This document shows positions 35,733 through 44,922 of a stretch of 64,000 nt of DNA, piece by piece. The stretch lies in contig DASPNP010000071.1 in NCBI GenBank assembly GCA_035626475.1, positions 17,356 to 81,355 on the forward strand, given 5' to 3'. Under the pieces are notes generated by a model. That model saw nothing but the letters and a program-made list of their open reading frames with translations. It searched no databases and was not told where the DNA came from. This DNA comes from DASPKT01 sp035626475. GTDB lineage: Bacteria; Pseudomonadota; Alphaproteobacteria; Azospirillales; Azospirillaceae. Position 1 is the first letter of the stretch, and every line of letters starts with the position of its first letter. A program made the translations under genes and the position numbers.

Positions 35733-36316
35733 CCGGCCAGCGCCTCCTCCACCCAGCCCAGCCGGTCCTGGCCGAACCACATCTCCCCGCCGATGAAGAA
35801 GGTCGGCACGCCGAAGACGCCGAGGGCCACGGCCGCGTCGGTGGCGGCGCGCAGGGCCTGCTTCACCTCGGGCGACTGGGCCTGTGCCATCAGGGCGTCC
35901 GGGTCGAAGCCAGCGGCGGACAGCACATCGGCCAGGATGTCGGGGTCGTTCATGTCCAGGCCCCGGCCGAACATGCCGCCATAGATCGCGTCGCCATACT
36001 CCACCAGCCGCCCGGCCCTCTCCGCCGCCACCGCGCCGCGCATCAGCGGCAGCCCGTCCAGCGGGAAGCGCTGGGGCCAGACCAGCGGCACGCCGTAGCG
36101 GGCGGCGTGGCGGTCCATGTCCAGGCGGAACCAGCGGCCCTTGGCCTCCAGCGTCACGGGCGAGGCGTTGCCGACGCTCTTGAAGATGCCGCCCAGCAGC
36201 ACCGGCCGGTAGTCGATCTCCGCCCCCGTCCGCGCCGCCAGCGCCGGCAGCTGGGTCCAGGCCAGATAGGCGGCCGGGCTCGCCAGGTCGAACAGGAACT
36301 CGACGCGCCGCGTCAT
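35729..36316 (-). CDS. 2-hydroxychromene-2-carboxylate isomerase-like (DsbA/kappa GST fold)
   Basis: A 195-residue thioredoxin-fold protein of the kappa glutathione transferase/2-hydroxychromene-2-carboxylate isomerase family. The N-terminal FLFDLASPAAYLAW lacks the CxxC of disulfide oxidoreductases and carries the SP-type motif, while the C-terminal GVFGVPTFFIGGEMWFGQDRL is the family signature. Such enzymes take part in naphthalene-type ring degradation; others are uncharacterised, so the substrate remains open. It is the last gene of a four-gene unit with rluC (7-base gap). Length is normal. Confidence 0.88.
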   Translation of the reverse strand: MTRRVEFLFDLASPAAYLAWTQLPALAARTGAEIDYRPVLLGGIFKSVGNASPVTLEAKGRWFRLDMDRHAARYGVPLVWPQRFPLDGLPLMRGAVAAERAGRLVEYGDAIYGGMFGRGLDMNDPDILADVLSAAGFDPDALMAQAQSPEVKQALRAATDAAVALGVFGVPTFFIGGEMWFGQDRLGWVEEALAG

Positions 36317-36323
36317 CGCCGCC

Positions 36324-37319
36324 TCACTGCCCCGCGAAGGGGTCGCCGTCGTCGTTCGGGCTGAAGCCGAAATAGCTCCAGGTCTGGGCCATGTGCGGCG
36401 GCAGCGGCGCCGTCACGTCGACGGTGCCGCCGCGCGGATGCGGGATGATGATGCGGCGGGCATGCAGGTGCAGCTGGCGCGCCAGCTCCGCCCCGCCGGC
36501 CAGGAACGCCTCCTGGCCCGCATATTTCCCATCGCCCAGGATCGGCGTGCCGATCAGCTCCATATGGACGCGCAGCTGGTGGGTGCGCCCGGTCAGCGGC
36601 CATAGGGCGACGAAGGCCGCCTTCTTATGGACCTGCTCAACCACCTGGTAGAGCGTCACCGCCGAGGCGCCGTCGGTCTCGTTCACCGCCATGCGCTCGC
36701 CGCCGGTGCCGGGCTCCTTGCCGATCGGCGCGTTGATCTTGCCCTGGTGCGGCTTCGGCACGCCCACCGTCGCCGCCCAATAGTATTTGCGGGCGTCGCG
36801 GGTGCGGAAGGCGGCCGTAAGCTTGGTCGCGGCGAAGGAGTTGCGCGCCAGCACCAGGCAGCCCGAGGTGTCGCGGTCCAGCCGGTGGACCAGCTTCGGC
36901 CGCTCGGCCGCGTCGAACGTCAGCGCGTCCAGCATCGCGTCCAGATGCTTCACCTGGCCGGTGCCGCCCTGCACGGCGAGGCCCGCCGGCTTGTTGATGA
37001 CGATCACGTCGGCGTCGCGGTGCAGCACCATGGCGCGCAGCTTGGCCGCCTCCTTCTCGGAGATGACCGGGGTTTTGGGCTTCGGCACGAAGTTGGGGTT
37101 CAGCGGCGCCTGCTCGGGCAACGGCGGCACGCGCACCACCTGCCCCGCCGCCAGCCGGTCGGATGCCTTCACCCGCCCGCCATCGACCCGCACCTGGCCG
37201 GTGCGCAGCAGCTTCTCCAGCTGGATGTGGGAGAGGCTCGGGAAGTGCCGCTTGAACCAGCGGTCCAGCCGCATCTCCGCCTCGTCCGCCTTGACCGTGC
37301 GGTTCTCGACCCTGCTCAT
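36324..37319 (-). CDS. rluC: RluA/RluC family 23S rRNA pseudouridine synthase
   Basis: A 331-residue pseudouridine synthase. The S4 RNA-binding domain covers residues 15-75 (MRLDRWFKRHFPSLSH, GQVRVDG), and the catalytic domain has HRLDRDTSG at 145-153 with nucleophile Asp148, followed by TGRTHQLRVHM. The S4 domain and size fit RluC, which modifies 23S rRNA positions near the peptidyl-transferase centre, but RluA-type assignment stays a family inference. The ATG at 37319 overlaps the crcB stop by 4 bases (ATGA). The usual downstream partner HAD-ATP12 is separated by the isomerase and the toxin-antitoxin pair. Confidence 0.9.
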   Translation of the reverse strand: MSRVENRTVKADEAEMRLDRWFKRHFPSLSHIQLEKLLRTGQVRVDGGRVKASDRLAAGQVVRVPPLPEQAPLNPNFVPKPKTPVISEKEAAKLRAMVLHRDADVIVINKPAGLAVQGGTGQVKHLDAMLDALTFDAAERPKLVHRLDRDTSGCLVLARNSFAATKLTAAFRTRDARKYYWAATVGVPKPHQGKINAPIGKEPGTGGERMAVNETDGASAVTLYQVVEQVHKKAAFVALWPLTGRTHQLRVHMELIGTPILGDGKYAGQEAFLAGGAELARQLHLHARRIIIPHPRGGTVDVTAPLPPHMAQTWSYFGFSPNDDGDPFAGQ

Positions 37320-37696
37320 CCAGCTACTGCCTTCATTACCATCAGCCCAAGGAACAGGCCGCCGACGCACAGGACCACCGACGCCAGCCCATACGCAAGC
37401 GCCAAGCCCGTATCCCCGCGCTGCAACAGCTGCGCGGCATCAGCTGAGAAGGTCGAGAAGGTGGTGAAGCCGCCCAGCACCCCCACCGTCAGCAGCGCCC
37501 TTATCTCGGGCGAGGGCGCCCACACCCGGCCCGCGGCCTCGACCAGCGCGCCCATGGCGACGGCACCCAGGACGTTCACCGCCAGCGTGCCCCAGGGAAA
37601 GCCGGTGCCGGCCAGCCTGCCCACCCACCCCATCATCAGGTAGCGGGCGACGGAGCCCACCGCTCCGCCCAGCGCCACCGCCAGGATCATCCTCAT
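37316..37696 (-). CDS. crcB: Fluoride ion channel CrcB/FluC
   Basis: A 126-residue four-helix membrane protein that exports fluoride. The family residues GGAVGSVARY (10-19), GTLAVNVLGA (36-45) and GGFTTFSTFS (75-84) are intact; the last includes the Phe/Thr track that lines the pore. The start at 37696 has an alternate ATG two codons in. It overlaps both neighbours by 4 bases (ATGA on both sides), a tightly coupled unit. No fluoride riboswitch is visible, and none is expected because crcB is internal to the operon. Confidence 0.95.
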   Translation of the reverse strand: MRMILAVALGGAVGSVARYLMMGWVGRLAGTGFPWGTLAVNVLGAVAMGALVEAAGRVWAPSPEIRALLTVGVLGGFTTFSTFSADAAQLLQRGDTGLALAYGLASVVLCVGGLFLGLMVMKAVAG

Positions 37697-38571
37697 GCCC
37701 CGACCCCGAAGATCCAGCCCTCGCGCCGGGCCATGGCCGGGTCCATGGCGGCGGGCGCCCAGGAGCCCGGCAGCGCCGCTACGCACCGCAGCCCGGCGGC
37801 CGACACCAGCGCGTCGCCCAGATGGTCGTCGAACGTCTCGGGCACCTCGGGCGACAGGGTGCAGCCCAGCGCCGCCACCGCCTCCTCGAGCGCCGCGCGG
37901 CCGGTGATCTTCCGGATGCCGGAGAGTGCGCGCTTGCGGAACAACGTCGGAAAGATTTCCGTCACCATGGCGCGCCCCGTCGGGTCCTCCGCCGGCCAGA
38001 CCGCTACCGACTCCCCCGCCGCCGCCTTGAGCCGACGCAGGGCCCGCATGCCGGCCAGCGACGCCTTGCCGACCTGCTTGGGCCCGGCGGCGAGGTTCAG
38101 CACCGACACCGGATTGCCGACGCCGAGCGACGCCGCCGCCAGTTCGGTCCGCCGCCGCTTGGTCGAGCCGTCGCCCCAATGGGCCGGCCGCGTGCCGCGC
38201 ACCCAGAAGCTCGGCTCGAAGCGCGGGTCGGTCACGGCCGAACCGGCGGAGAGGTCCGGATCGCCGGAGGCCGCCTCCTCCACCAGCTCCCAGAGGCCGA
38301 AGAGGTCTTCGACATGCGGCACCCGGCCGTCGAGATAGCCGACTCCGGGCACCCAGGGCAGCGCGAAGGCGCAGTCGATGCCGGCCAGGAAGCGTTCGCC
38401 CGCGCGCAGCCGCCCCAGCAGCCAGTCCACCGCCTCCTCCCGCCGCCACCAGCGCTCGCGGGGGAAGACCGGGTGCACCACGCCGTCCGCGTCGGCGACG
38501 GCCACCGCCACGCCGCGTGCGGGATGGGCGCCGCTCCAGTCGATGCCGATGAAACTGTCGAAGTGCTGCAT
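37693..38571 (-). CDS. DUF429 domain-containing protein
   Basis: A 292-residue protein of the DUF429 family, predicted to adopt an RNase H-like nuclease fold. The first strand reads FIGIDWSGAHPARG, where the Asp could be a catalytic metal ligand, followed by LAGIDCAFALPWV with another Asp. The C-terminal region has FDDHLGDALVSAAG, an Asp-rich element suited to metal binding. No substrate has been established for the family. It is the first gene of the DUF429-crcB-rluC-isomerase operon; its start at 38571 faces the divergent FkbM gene. Confidence 0.8.
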   Translation of the reverse strand: MQHFDSFIGIDWSGAHPARGVAVAVADADGVVHPVFPRERWWRREEAVDWLLGRLRAGERFLAGIDCAFALPWVPGVGYLDGRVPHVEDLFGLWELVEEAASGDPDLSAGSAVTDPRFEPSFWVRGTRPAHWGDGSTKRRRTELAAASLGVGNPVSVLNLAAGPKQVGKASLAGMRALRRLKAAAGESVAVWPAEDPTGRAMVTEIFPTLFRKRALSGIRKITGRAALEEAVAALGCTLSPEVPETFDDHLGDALVSAAGLRCVAALPGSWAPAAMDPAMARREGWIFGVGA

Positions 38572-38689
38572 CGCCGGAGACTAGGGGGCGGCGGCGTCCC
38601 CGGTCAACGGATCGGGCCTGACCGGGCGGTGCTGGCTTGTCCCCATCCGATTGAGGTACCTTGGCGGCCTGTTTCCTGGGGCGCGTACG

Positions 38690-41251
38690 ATGACGGCGAT
38701 GGTGGCGGACTGGCTGCAAGAGGGCGTGGCGCATCACGGCGCCGGGCGCTTGGCCGACGCCATCGCCCGCTACCGCCAGGTGCTGACCGCCGAGCCGGAC
38801 AATCCCGACGCGCTGAACCTGCTGGGCGTGGCATCGGCGCAGCAGGGCCGGGCCGCCGAGGCGGTGTCGCTGATCCGGCGCGCCGTCGAGCTGCGACCCG
38901 CCGTCGCCGACTTCCACGCCAATCTGGGCAATGTGCTGAAGGCCCTGGGCCGGCGGGCCGAGGCGGTGGAGGCCTACATGGCCGCCGCCCGGCTCGATCC
39001 CCATGAGGCCGGAGTCTGGATCCGCCTGGGCCGGCTGCAGCGCGACCTGGGCGACCTGTTCGGCGCCGCCGACAGCCTGTCCCGCGCCGCCGCGCTGGCG
39101 CCCCGCGACATCGTGCTGGGCGTCGAGAGCGCCGATCTGGAGCGCGAGGTGCGCGGCCTGCTGGACCGTCACACGGTGGTCCGTCCCTGTCGCCACGGCG
39201 ATTTGCGCTTCCTGCCGCACGACCGCTACGTCGGCCGCGCGCTGGACCTCTATGGCGAGCTGTCGCCGGAGGAGGGGCGCCTGCTGGCCGACTTGGTGCG
39301 GCCGGGCGACACGGTGCTGGAAGCCGGCGCCAACATCGGCTCCCACACTGTCGCCATGGCCCGCGCGGTGGGACCGGGCGGCCGGCTGATCGCCTGGGAG
39401 CCGCAGGGGCTGCTGCACCGGGTGCTGGCGGACAATCTCGCCCGCAACGGCCTGACCTGGGCGGAGGCGCGGCACGGTGCCGTCGGCGAGGCGGCCGGCG
39501 TGCTGGCCGTGCCGCGCATGGACTATGCCAATCCCGACAATTTCGGCGGCGTGTCGCTGGAGGAGACGGGCGGCGATCCGGTCCCGGTGGAGCGCATCGA
39601 CGATCTGGAGCTGCCCCGCCTCGACCTGATCAAGGCCGACGTGGAGGGGATGGAGGCGGCGGTGCTGCGCGGCGCCGCCGCGACCATCGCCCGCTGCCGG
39701 CCGCTGCTCTATGTCGAGAACGACCGGGTCGACCGCTCGTCCGAGCTGATCCGCACCATCCGCGCCATGGGCTACCGGCTCTGGTGGCACCTGCCGACGC
39801 TGTTCGGACCCGAGAACTTCCGCGCCAATCCGGAGAACGTCTTCGGCTCGACCGCCAGCGCCAACATGCTGTGCCTGCCCGAGGAGGTCCGGATGGAGGG
39901 CTGGCTGGAGCCGGTCCTGTCCGACGAGGACACCGGCTACGCCGCCCTGGCCCGCATCCGCGCCGCCAAGGCCGGGGCGCCCGCCGCCCCCGCCGCGCCG
40001 GCCTCCGTCGCGCCCACCGGCCCCGAGGCCGTGGCCGAGCTCATCAACCAGGGCGACAGTCTGCGCCGGGCCGGCCGCCCCTCGGAGGCGGAGCAGCTGC
40101 TGCGCCAGGTGCTGCGCATGGCGCCCATGGCCCTGCCGGCCCTGCTGTCGCTGGCCGCCAGCCTGACCGACCTGGGCAAGGCGGAGGAGGCACTGGAACT
40201 GGTGCGCCGGGCCGCCTCCCTGCGCCCCGACAGCCCGCAGGCCCAGCGCGACCTCGGCAACATGCTGCGGCTGCATGGCGAGACCGACGGCGCGCTGGCC
40301 GCCTTCCGCGCCGCCCTGGCGCTGGCGCCCGAGGACCCGGACGCGCGGCTGGGCGAGAGCCTGTGCCTGCTGAAGCTCGGCCGCTACCGCGAGGGTTTCC
40401 AGAGCTACGGCGCGCGCTGGACCGCCGCGAAGCACCCGCCGCGCCATGGCGGCCTGCCGCCCTGGCAGGGCGAGCCCGGCCGGCGCGTCCTGGTCTGGCA
40501 CGAGCAGGGCCATGGCGACACGCTGCAATGCCTGCGTTTCCTGCCGCAGGTCGCGGCCCTCAGCACGGGCGTGGTGGCGGAAGTGCCGGCCTCGATGCTG
40601 GAACTCGCGCGGCGCTCGCCGGTGGCCGTAAGCGGTGTGAGCTTCGTCGCCATCGGGAGCGAGACCGGACCGGTGGACGCACAGGTGCCCTTCATGGAGC
40701 TGACCGGCCTGCTGGGCGTGGAGCCCGCCACGGCGCCCTGGACCGGGCCTTACCTGGCGTCGCCACCCTCGAACCGTCCCCCCGGCGACCGTCCCCGGGT
40801 GGGGCTGGTCTGGCGCGGCAATCCCGACTTCCCCGACGATCCCTGGCGCTCCCCCGGCCTGAGCGCCATGGCGCCGCTGCTGGAGGTGCCCGGCATCGAT
40901 TGGGTCGGGCTGCAGGCCGGCAAGGGGCGGGACGAGCTGCGCGGCGTGCCGCTGCCGGCCGGGTTCCAGGATGCCGGGGCGATGGCGGCGAACTGGTCGG
41001 ACACGGCCGCCGTGATGGCCGGCCTGGACCTGGTCGTCACCTCCTGCACGGCGCCCGCCCATCTGGCCGGCGCGCTGGGGGTGCCGGTCTGGGTGCTGCT
41101 CTCCACCTGCAGCGACTGGCGCTGGCATCAGGCGGGAGAGACATCGCCCTGGTACCCCACGGTGCGGCTGTTCCGCCAGGAGCGGCTCGGCCGGTGGGAG
41201 GCGCCGGTGCGCGCCGTGGTCGAGGCGTTGCGGGAGATGGCGGGCGGATAG
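38690..41251 (+). CDS. TPR-FkbM methyltransferase-TPR-glycosyltransferase fusion
   Basis: An 853-residue multidomain protein. Residues 1-140 form TPR repeats (LLGVASAQQGRAAEAV, NLGNVLKALGRRAEAVEAY). Residues 150-410 are a FkbM-type SAM methyltransferase, with VLEAGANIGSHT at 209-220 and IKADVEGMEAAVLRG near 315. A Pro/Ala-rich linker follows (about 425-440), then a second TPR set (445-570) and a GT9/heptosyltransferase-like C-terminal domain with RVLVWHEQGHGDTLQ and CTAPAHLAGALGVPVW. Such fusions modify polysaccharides or glycans on surface proteins. No sugar-pathway genes lie nearby. I chose the ATG at 38690; another at 38699 is possible. Confidence 0.82.
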   Translation: MTAMVADWLQEGVAHHGAGRLADAIARYRQVLTAEPDNPDALNLLGVASAQQGRAAEAVSLIRRAVELRPAVADFHANLGNVLKALGRRAEAVEAYMAAARLDPHEAGVWIRLGRLQRDLGDLFGAADSLSRAAALAPRDIVLGVESADLEREVRGLLDRHTVVRPCRHGDLRFLPHDRYVGRALDLYGELSPEEGRLLADLVRPGDTVLEAGANIGSHTVAMARAVGPGGRLIAWEPQGLLHRVLADNLARNGLTWAEARHGAVGEAAGVLAVPRMDYANPDNFGGVSLEETGGDPVPVERIDDLELPRLDLIKADVEGMEAAVLRGAAATIARCRPLLYVENDRVDRSSELIRTIRAMGYRLWWHLPTLFGPENFRANPENVFGSTASANMLCLPEEVRMEGWLEPVLSDEDTGYAALARIRAAKAGAPAAPAAPASVAPTGPEAVAELINQGDSLRRAGRPSEAEQLLRQVLRMAPMALPALLSLAASLTDLGKAEEALELVRRAASLRPDSPQAQRDLGNMLRLHGETDGALAAFRAALALAPEDPDARLGESLCLLKLGRYREGFQSYGARWTAAKHPPRHGGLPPWQGEPGRRVLVWHEQGHGDTLQCLRFLPQVAALSTGVVAEVPASMLELARRSPVAVSGVSFVAIGSETGPVDAQVPFMELTGLLGVEPATAPWTGPYLASPPSNRPPGDRPRVGLVWRGNPDFPDDPWRSPGLSAMAPLLEVPGIDWVGLQAGKGRDELRGVPLPAGFQDAGAMAANWSDTAAVMAGLDLVVTSCTAPAHLAGALGVPVWVLLSTCSDWRWHQAGETSPWYPTVRLFRQERLGRWEAPVRAVVEALREMAGG

Positions 41252-41261
41252 GCAAGACTCG

Positions 41262-41391
41262 GGAGCGGCTGGGACGTGGTGCGTCCTTCGACAAGCTCAG
41301 GATGAGGTATGGGGGTGCCAGGCACCCCTCGTCCCCAGGACTTCGGGAGCAGCAAGAAGGTCCTCATCCTGAGCCTGTCGATGGACGCACG
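41262..41391. repeat. Nested palindromic repeat, copy D (inner arms only)
   Basis: GAGCGGCTGGGACGTGGTGC at 41262-41281 and the 25 bases that follow are identical to copy B at 31211-31255. The right arm CTGAGCCTGTCGATGGACG (41369-41387) is its slightly diverged complement. The GTGCCAGGCAC core sits at the centre (41315-41325). Outer arms are absent. Confidence 0.8.
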
Positions 41392-41432
41392 ACCTCGACG
41401 CTGCCCTCCGGATAGCGGGAGGCAAAAGCGAT

Positions 41433-42746
41433 TTACCCGCCCTTCTGCTCCCTGAGCTTGGCCCAGTAGTCCAGCCGCTTGCGCACGTCGCGCTCGAAGC
41501 CGCGCTCGACCGGCCGGTAGAACTCGCGCCGGGCCATGCCCTCGGGGAAGTAGTTCTGGCCGCTGAAGCCCTCGGCCGTGTCGTGGTCGTAGGCGTATCC
41601 CTTGCCGTAGCCGATGTCCTTCATCAGCTTGGTCGGGGCGTTCAATATGTGCGCCGGCGGTGCCAGGCTGCCGGTCTCCTTGGCCGCCCGTACGCTCTCC
41701 TTGTACGCCACGTACGCCGCGTTCGACTTCGGGGCGGTGCCCAGATAGATCACGGCCTGGGCGATGGCGAGCTCGCCCTCCGGACTGCCCAGCCGCTCAT
41801 ACGCGTCCCAGGCGGAAATGCAGTGCGGCAGCGCCTGCGGGTCGGCGAGGCCGACATCCTCCACCGCGAAGCGCACCAGCCGGCGCGCGATGTAGCGCGG
41901 GTCCTCGCCCCCGGCCAGCATGCGCGCCAGCCAATAGAGCGCGGCGTCGGTGTCCGAGCCCCGCAGCGACTTGTGCAGCGCGCTGATGAGGTTGTAGTGC
42001 GCCTCCTGCGCCTTGTCGTAGAGCGGCATGCGCCGCTGCACCGCCTGCGCCAGCGCCGCCGTGTCCAGCGGCTCGGCCCCATCCGGGACCACCGCGAACA
42101 GCTCCTCCACCAGGTTCAGCAGGTAGCGGCCGTCGCCATCGGCCATGGCCTTGACCGCCTGCCGCGCGTTCTCGTCCACCGGCAGGGTGCGGCCCGTCTC
42201 CCCCTCGGCACGCTTGATCAGGCTCTCCAGCGCCGGCTCGTCCAGCCGGTTCAGGACGAAGACCTGGCAGCGCGAGAGCAGCGCCGCGTTCAGCTCGAAG
42301 GACGGGTTTTCGGTCGTGGCGCCGATCAGCGTGACCGTGCCGTCCTCGACATAGGGCAGGAAGCCGTCCTGCTGCGAGCGGTTGAAGCGGTGGATCTCGT
42401 CGATGAACAGCAGTGTGCCCTGGCCCGCCGCGCGCCGCGCCTTGGCCGCCTCGAAGACCTTGCGCAGATCGGCCACGCCGGAGAAGACGGCGGACAGCGG
42501 TTCGAAATGCAGGTCGGTCGCGTGCGCCAGCAGCCGCGCCGTGGTGGTCTTGCCGCAGCCGGGCGGCCCCCACAGCACCATGGAGGAGAGCCGCCGCGCC
42601 GCCACCATCCGCCCGATCGGCCCCTGGGGGCCCAGCAGGTGCTGCTGCCCGACCACCTCCTCCAGACTCTTCGGGCGCAGCCGGTCGGCCAGGGGCCGCG
42701 GCGCCTCGCCCTCGAACAGTCCACCGCCGGCGGGGGGCTTCGCCAT
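41433..42746 (-). CDS. rarA: Replication-associated recombination protein RarA (MgsA)
   Basis: A 437-residue AAA+ ATPase that acts at stalled replication forks and gaps. Walker A GPPGCGKTT is at 60-68, Walker B FIDEIHRFN near 116-124, and sensor 1 ATTENPSFE near 142. The C-terminal part with VRFAVEDVGLADP, the AYERLGSPEGELAI helix and AYDHDTAEGFSGQNY is the tetramerisation and family signature. Length is normal. It begins 1 base after the degQ-like stop on the same strand and is probably in the same transcript. Confidence 0.95.
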   Translation of the reverse strand: MAKPPAGGGLFEGEAPRPLADRLRPKSLEEVVGQQHLLGPQGPIGRMVAARRLSSMVLWGPPGCGKTTTARLLAHATDLHFEPLSAVFSGVADLRKVFEAAKARRAAGQGTLLFIDEIHRFNRSQQDGFLPYVEDGTVTLIGATTENPSFELNAALLSRCQVFVLNRLDEPALESLIKRAEGETGRTLPVDENARQAVKAMADGDGRYLLNLVEELFAVVPDGAEPLDTAALAQAVQRRMPLYDKAQEAHYNLISALHKSLRGSDTDAALYWLARMLAGGEDPRYIARRLVRFAVEDVGLADPQALPHCISAWDAYERLGSPEGELAIAQAVIYLGTAPKSNAAYVAYKESVRAAKETGSLAPPAHILNAPTKLMKDIGYGKGYAYDHDTAEGFSGQNYFPEGMARREFYRPVERGFERDVRKRLDYWAKLREQKGG

Positions 42747-42747
42747 A

Positions 42748-44166
42748 TCAGCCGCCCACCGTGGTGGTCAGCACCTGCCCGCCACGGCGCACGGCGATGG
42801 TCCAGCGGCCCGAGGCGCGCTCCAGCACGGACTTCAGTGCCGCCACGGCGGCCACCTCCTGGCCGTTGACCGCCAGCACCACGTCGCCGGGCCGCACGCC
42901 CAGCTGGGCGGCGGGCGAGCCGCGCTGCACCTGCAGCACCACCACCCCGTCGCCCGGGCCGGCGAAGCTCAGCTCCTCCACCAGGGCCGGGTTGAGGTTG
43001 GCGACCTCCGCCCCCATCAACGGGTGGCGGCCCTCCAGCAGCGAGCGGTCGCGCGGCGGGTCCTCCGGCGGCGGCACCAGCTTCAGCGCCAGCTCGCGCG
43101 GCTTGCCGGCGCGCTGCACGGTCAGGGTGGCGGTGCCGCCCACCGGCAGGGTGGCGACGCGGAAGCGCAGCGCGTCGGGATCGTCCACCGGCCGGCCGTT
43201 GACCGCCGTGACCACGTCGCCGACCTTCAGCCCGGCCTGGTCGGCGGGGCCGCGCGGCCGAACCTCGTTCATCAGCACGCCGGCCGGGCGCGGCAATCCT
43301 AGGCCCGCCGCCAGCTCCGCCGTCACCGCCTGGCCGGTGGCGCCGATCCAGGGCCGCACCAGCTTGCCGCCGGCCGCCGCCGAGTCGATGACCGTGCGCA
43401 CCATCGCCGCCGGGATGGCGAAGCCGATGCCGATGGAGCCGCCGCTGCGGGAGAAGATGGCCGTGTTGATGCCGGCCAGCTTGCCATCCATGGTCACCAG
43501 CGCGCCGCCCGAGTTGCCGGGATTGATCGCGGCGTCGGTCTGGATGAAGAAGTTGAAGTCCGACACGCCCACGGCCGTGCGCGCCACCGCCGAGACGATG
43601 CCGCTGGTCACCGTCTGGCCGACGCCGAACGGATTGCCGATCGCCAGCACCAGGTCGCCGACCTCGATGTCCTCGCCCGGGTGCAGCTCCAGGAAGGGCA
43701 GCTTCTCCGCTCCCGGATCGATGCGCAGGATGGCGAGGTCGGTGCGCTCGTCCGCCGTGACGATCCTGGCCGGGAACTCGCGCCGGTCGGCCAGCACCAC
43801 CGTCACCTCGTCCGCGTCCTTGATGACATGGTCGTTGGTGACGATCAGCCCGTCCGCCGCGACGATGACGCCGGAGCCCAGCGACTGCTCCACCCGCTCC
43901 CGGGGGATGCCGCCGCCGGTGCCGAAGAAGCGCTGGAAGAACGGGTCCTCGAACAGCGGCGACAGGCGCTGCTTCACCACGCGCCGGCTGTAGATGTTGA
44001 CGACCGCCGGGGCCGCGCGCTTGACCAGCGGCGAGAAGGACAGGGTGATCTGCTCGCGGTTGTCGGGCACGGCCCGCAGGGTCTGCTGCGCCGCCGCCGG
44101 CTGGGCCAGCAGCAGCGCCGCGGCGAGCGCGCCCGCCAGACGCCGGCTCCACAGGGAAAGACTCAT
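42748..44166 (-). CDS. DegQ/DegP family periplasmic serine protease
   Basis: A 472-residue HtrA-type protease and chaperone of the periplasm. The signal peptide (about 1-25) ends QPAAAQ, and the protease domain holds the catalytic triad: His in TNDHVI, Asp in RTDLAIL and Ser in GNSGGAL. Two PDZ domains follow: LGLPRPAGVLMNEV...GLKVGDVVTAVNG and GVRPGDVVLAVNG. The ATG at 44166 has GAGGA about 10 bases ahead; the ATG at 44175 is only 2 bases from it, so I chose 44166. It acts on misfolded envelope proteins. The SDR gene stops 13 bases upstream. Confidence 0.93.
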   Translation of the reverse strand: MSLSLWSRRLAGALAAALLLAQPAAAQQTLRAVPDNREQITLSFSPLVKRAAPAVVNIYSRRVVKQRLSPLFEDPFFQRFFGTGGGIPRERVEQSLGSGVIVAADGLIVTNDHVIKDADEVTVVLADRREFPARIVTADERTDLAILRIDPGAEKLPFLELHPGEDIEVGDLVLAIGNPFGVGQTVTSGIVSAVARTAVGVSDFNFFIQTDAAINPGNSGGALVTMDGKLAGINTAIFSRSGGSIGIGFAIPAAMVRTVIDSAAAGGKLVRPWIGATGQAVTAELAAGLGLPRPAGVLMNEVRPRGPADQAGLKVGDVVTAVNGRPVDDPDALRFRVATLPVGGTATLTVQRAGKPRELALKLVPPPEDPPRDRSLLEGRHPLMGAEVANLNPALVEELSFAGPGDGVVVLQVQRGSPAAQLGVRPGDVVLAVNGQEVAAVAALKSVLERASGRWTIAVRRGGQVLTTTVGG

Positions 44167-44179
44167 CGCGTCCATATCC

Positions 44180-44914
44180 TCAGAGGCTGCGGAGATCGGT
44201 CACCGGATCGGCGCCGAACCCCTCGCCCAATAGATAGTCGACCAGCCGCGCCGCCACATCCCCCGGCGCCGACAGCCCGCCGTCGCGCTTCAGCCCGACG
44301 AAGCGGGACAGGTTCGGGAAGCGCTCCGCCGGCGTCGCGCGGATGTCGGCCTGCATGTCCGTGTCGATGACGCCCGGCGCCAGGCTGGTGATGCGCAGGC
44401 CGGGCAGCGCGTCCAAGGCGACGCAACGGGCGTGGTGGTCCAGCGCCGCCTTGGTGGCGCCGTACACGCCCCAGCCGGGATAGGCGCTGCGCCCGGCGCC
44501 GCTGGAAATGTGGACGATGCGCCGGTCGGGCATGCCTGATGTCGCGGCCGCGAAGGCGTCGGCCAGCATCAGCGGCGCCGTCACGTTCAGCGTTACCGCC
44601 CGGGCCGTCTCCCCCGCCCCCAGGACGCCGGGCGGGCCGATCGGCGCCACCGTGCCGGCATTGTTCACCAGCAGCGCGGTAGAGGCTCCCTCCAGGAAGC
44701 GGCCGAGCCCGCCGCCCTCCAGCCACGCGGCCAGGGCCGCCGGGTCGGACAGGTCGAGCGCCGCCTCCTCGATATCAGGCGCGCCGGCCGTACGGCGGGA
44801 GAGGCCCAGCACCCCGACGCCGCGCGCCCGCAGGGTTTCGGCGACGGCGGCGCCGAGGCCGCGGCTGTGACCGGTGACGACCGCTTTTACCGTCGTGGCA
44901 GTCATGGCCGTCAT
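44180..44914 (-). CDS. SDR family oxidoreductase
   Basis: A 244-residue short-chain dehydrogenase/reductase with an N-terminal cofactor motif TGHSRGLGAAVAE (His replaces the usual Gly/Ala), NNAGTVAPIG, and the active site YGATKAALDHH. The conserved serine occurs in HISSGAGRSAYPG. The substrate is unknown; the N-terminal region is close to the NAD(P)-preferring sepiapterin/benzil reductase-like type, but I do not assign it. The ATG at 44914 has GAGG 6 bases upstream; an in-frame ATG at 44905 is possible. It is the first gene of the SDR-degQ-rarA unit. Confidence 0.88.
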   Translation of the reverse strand: MTAMTATTVKAVVTGHSRGLGAAVAETLRARGVGVLGLSRRTAGAPDIEEAALDLSDPAALAAWLEGGGLGRFLEGASTALLVNNAGTVAPIGPPGVLGAGETARAVTLNVTAPLMLADAFAAATSGMPDRRIVHISSGAGRSAYPGWGVYGATKAALDHHARCVALDALPGLRITSLAPGVIDTDMQADIRATPAERFPNLSRFVGLKRDGGLSAPGDVAARLVDYLLGEGFGADPVTDLRSL

Positions 44915-44922
44915 GGCCGGCC

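Noticed and set aside
37316..37696. Fluoride riboswitch ahead of crcB
   Set aside because: crcB is internal to an overlapping operon, and no riboswitch-like pattern was found in the DUF429 upstream region.
37316..41128. A 1,270-codon minus-strand frame across the FkbM protein, DUF429 and crcB
   Set aside because: Only its last 126 codons are the real CrcB protein; the rest is out of frame with DUF429 or antisense to the FkbM gene.
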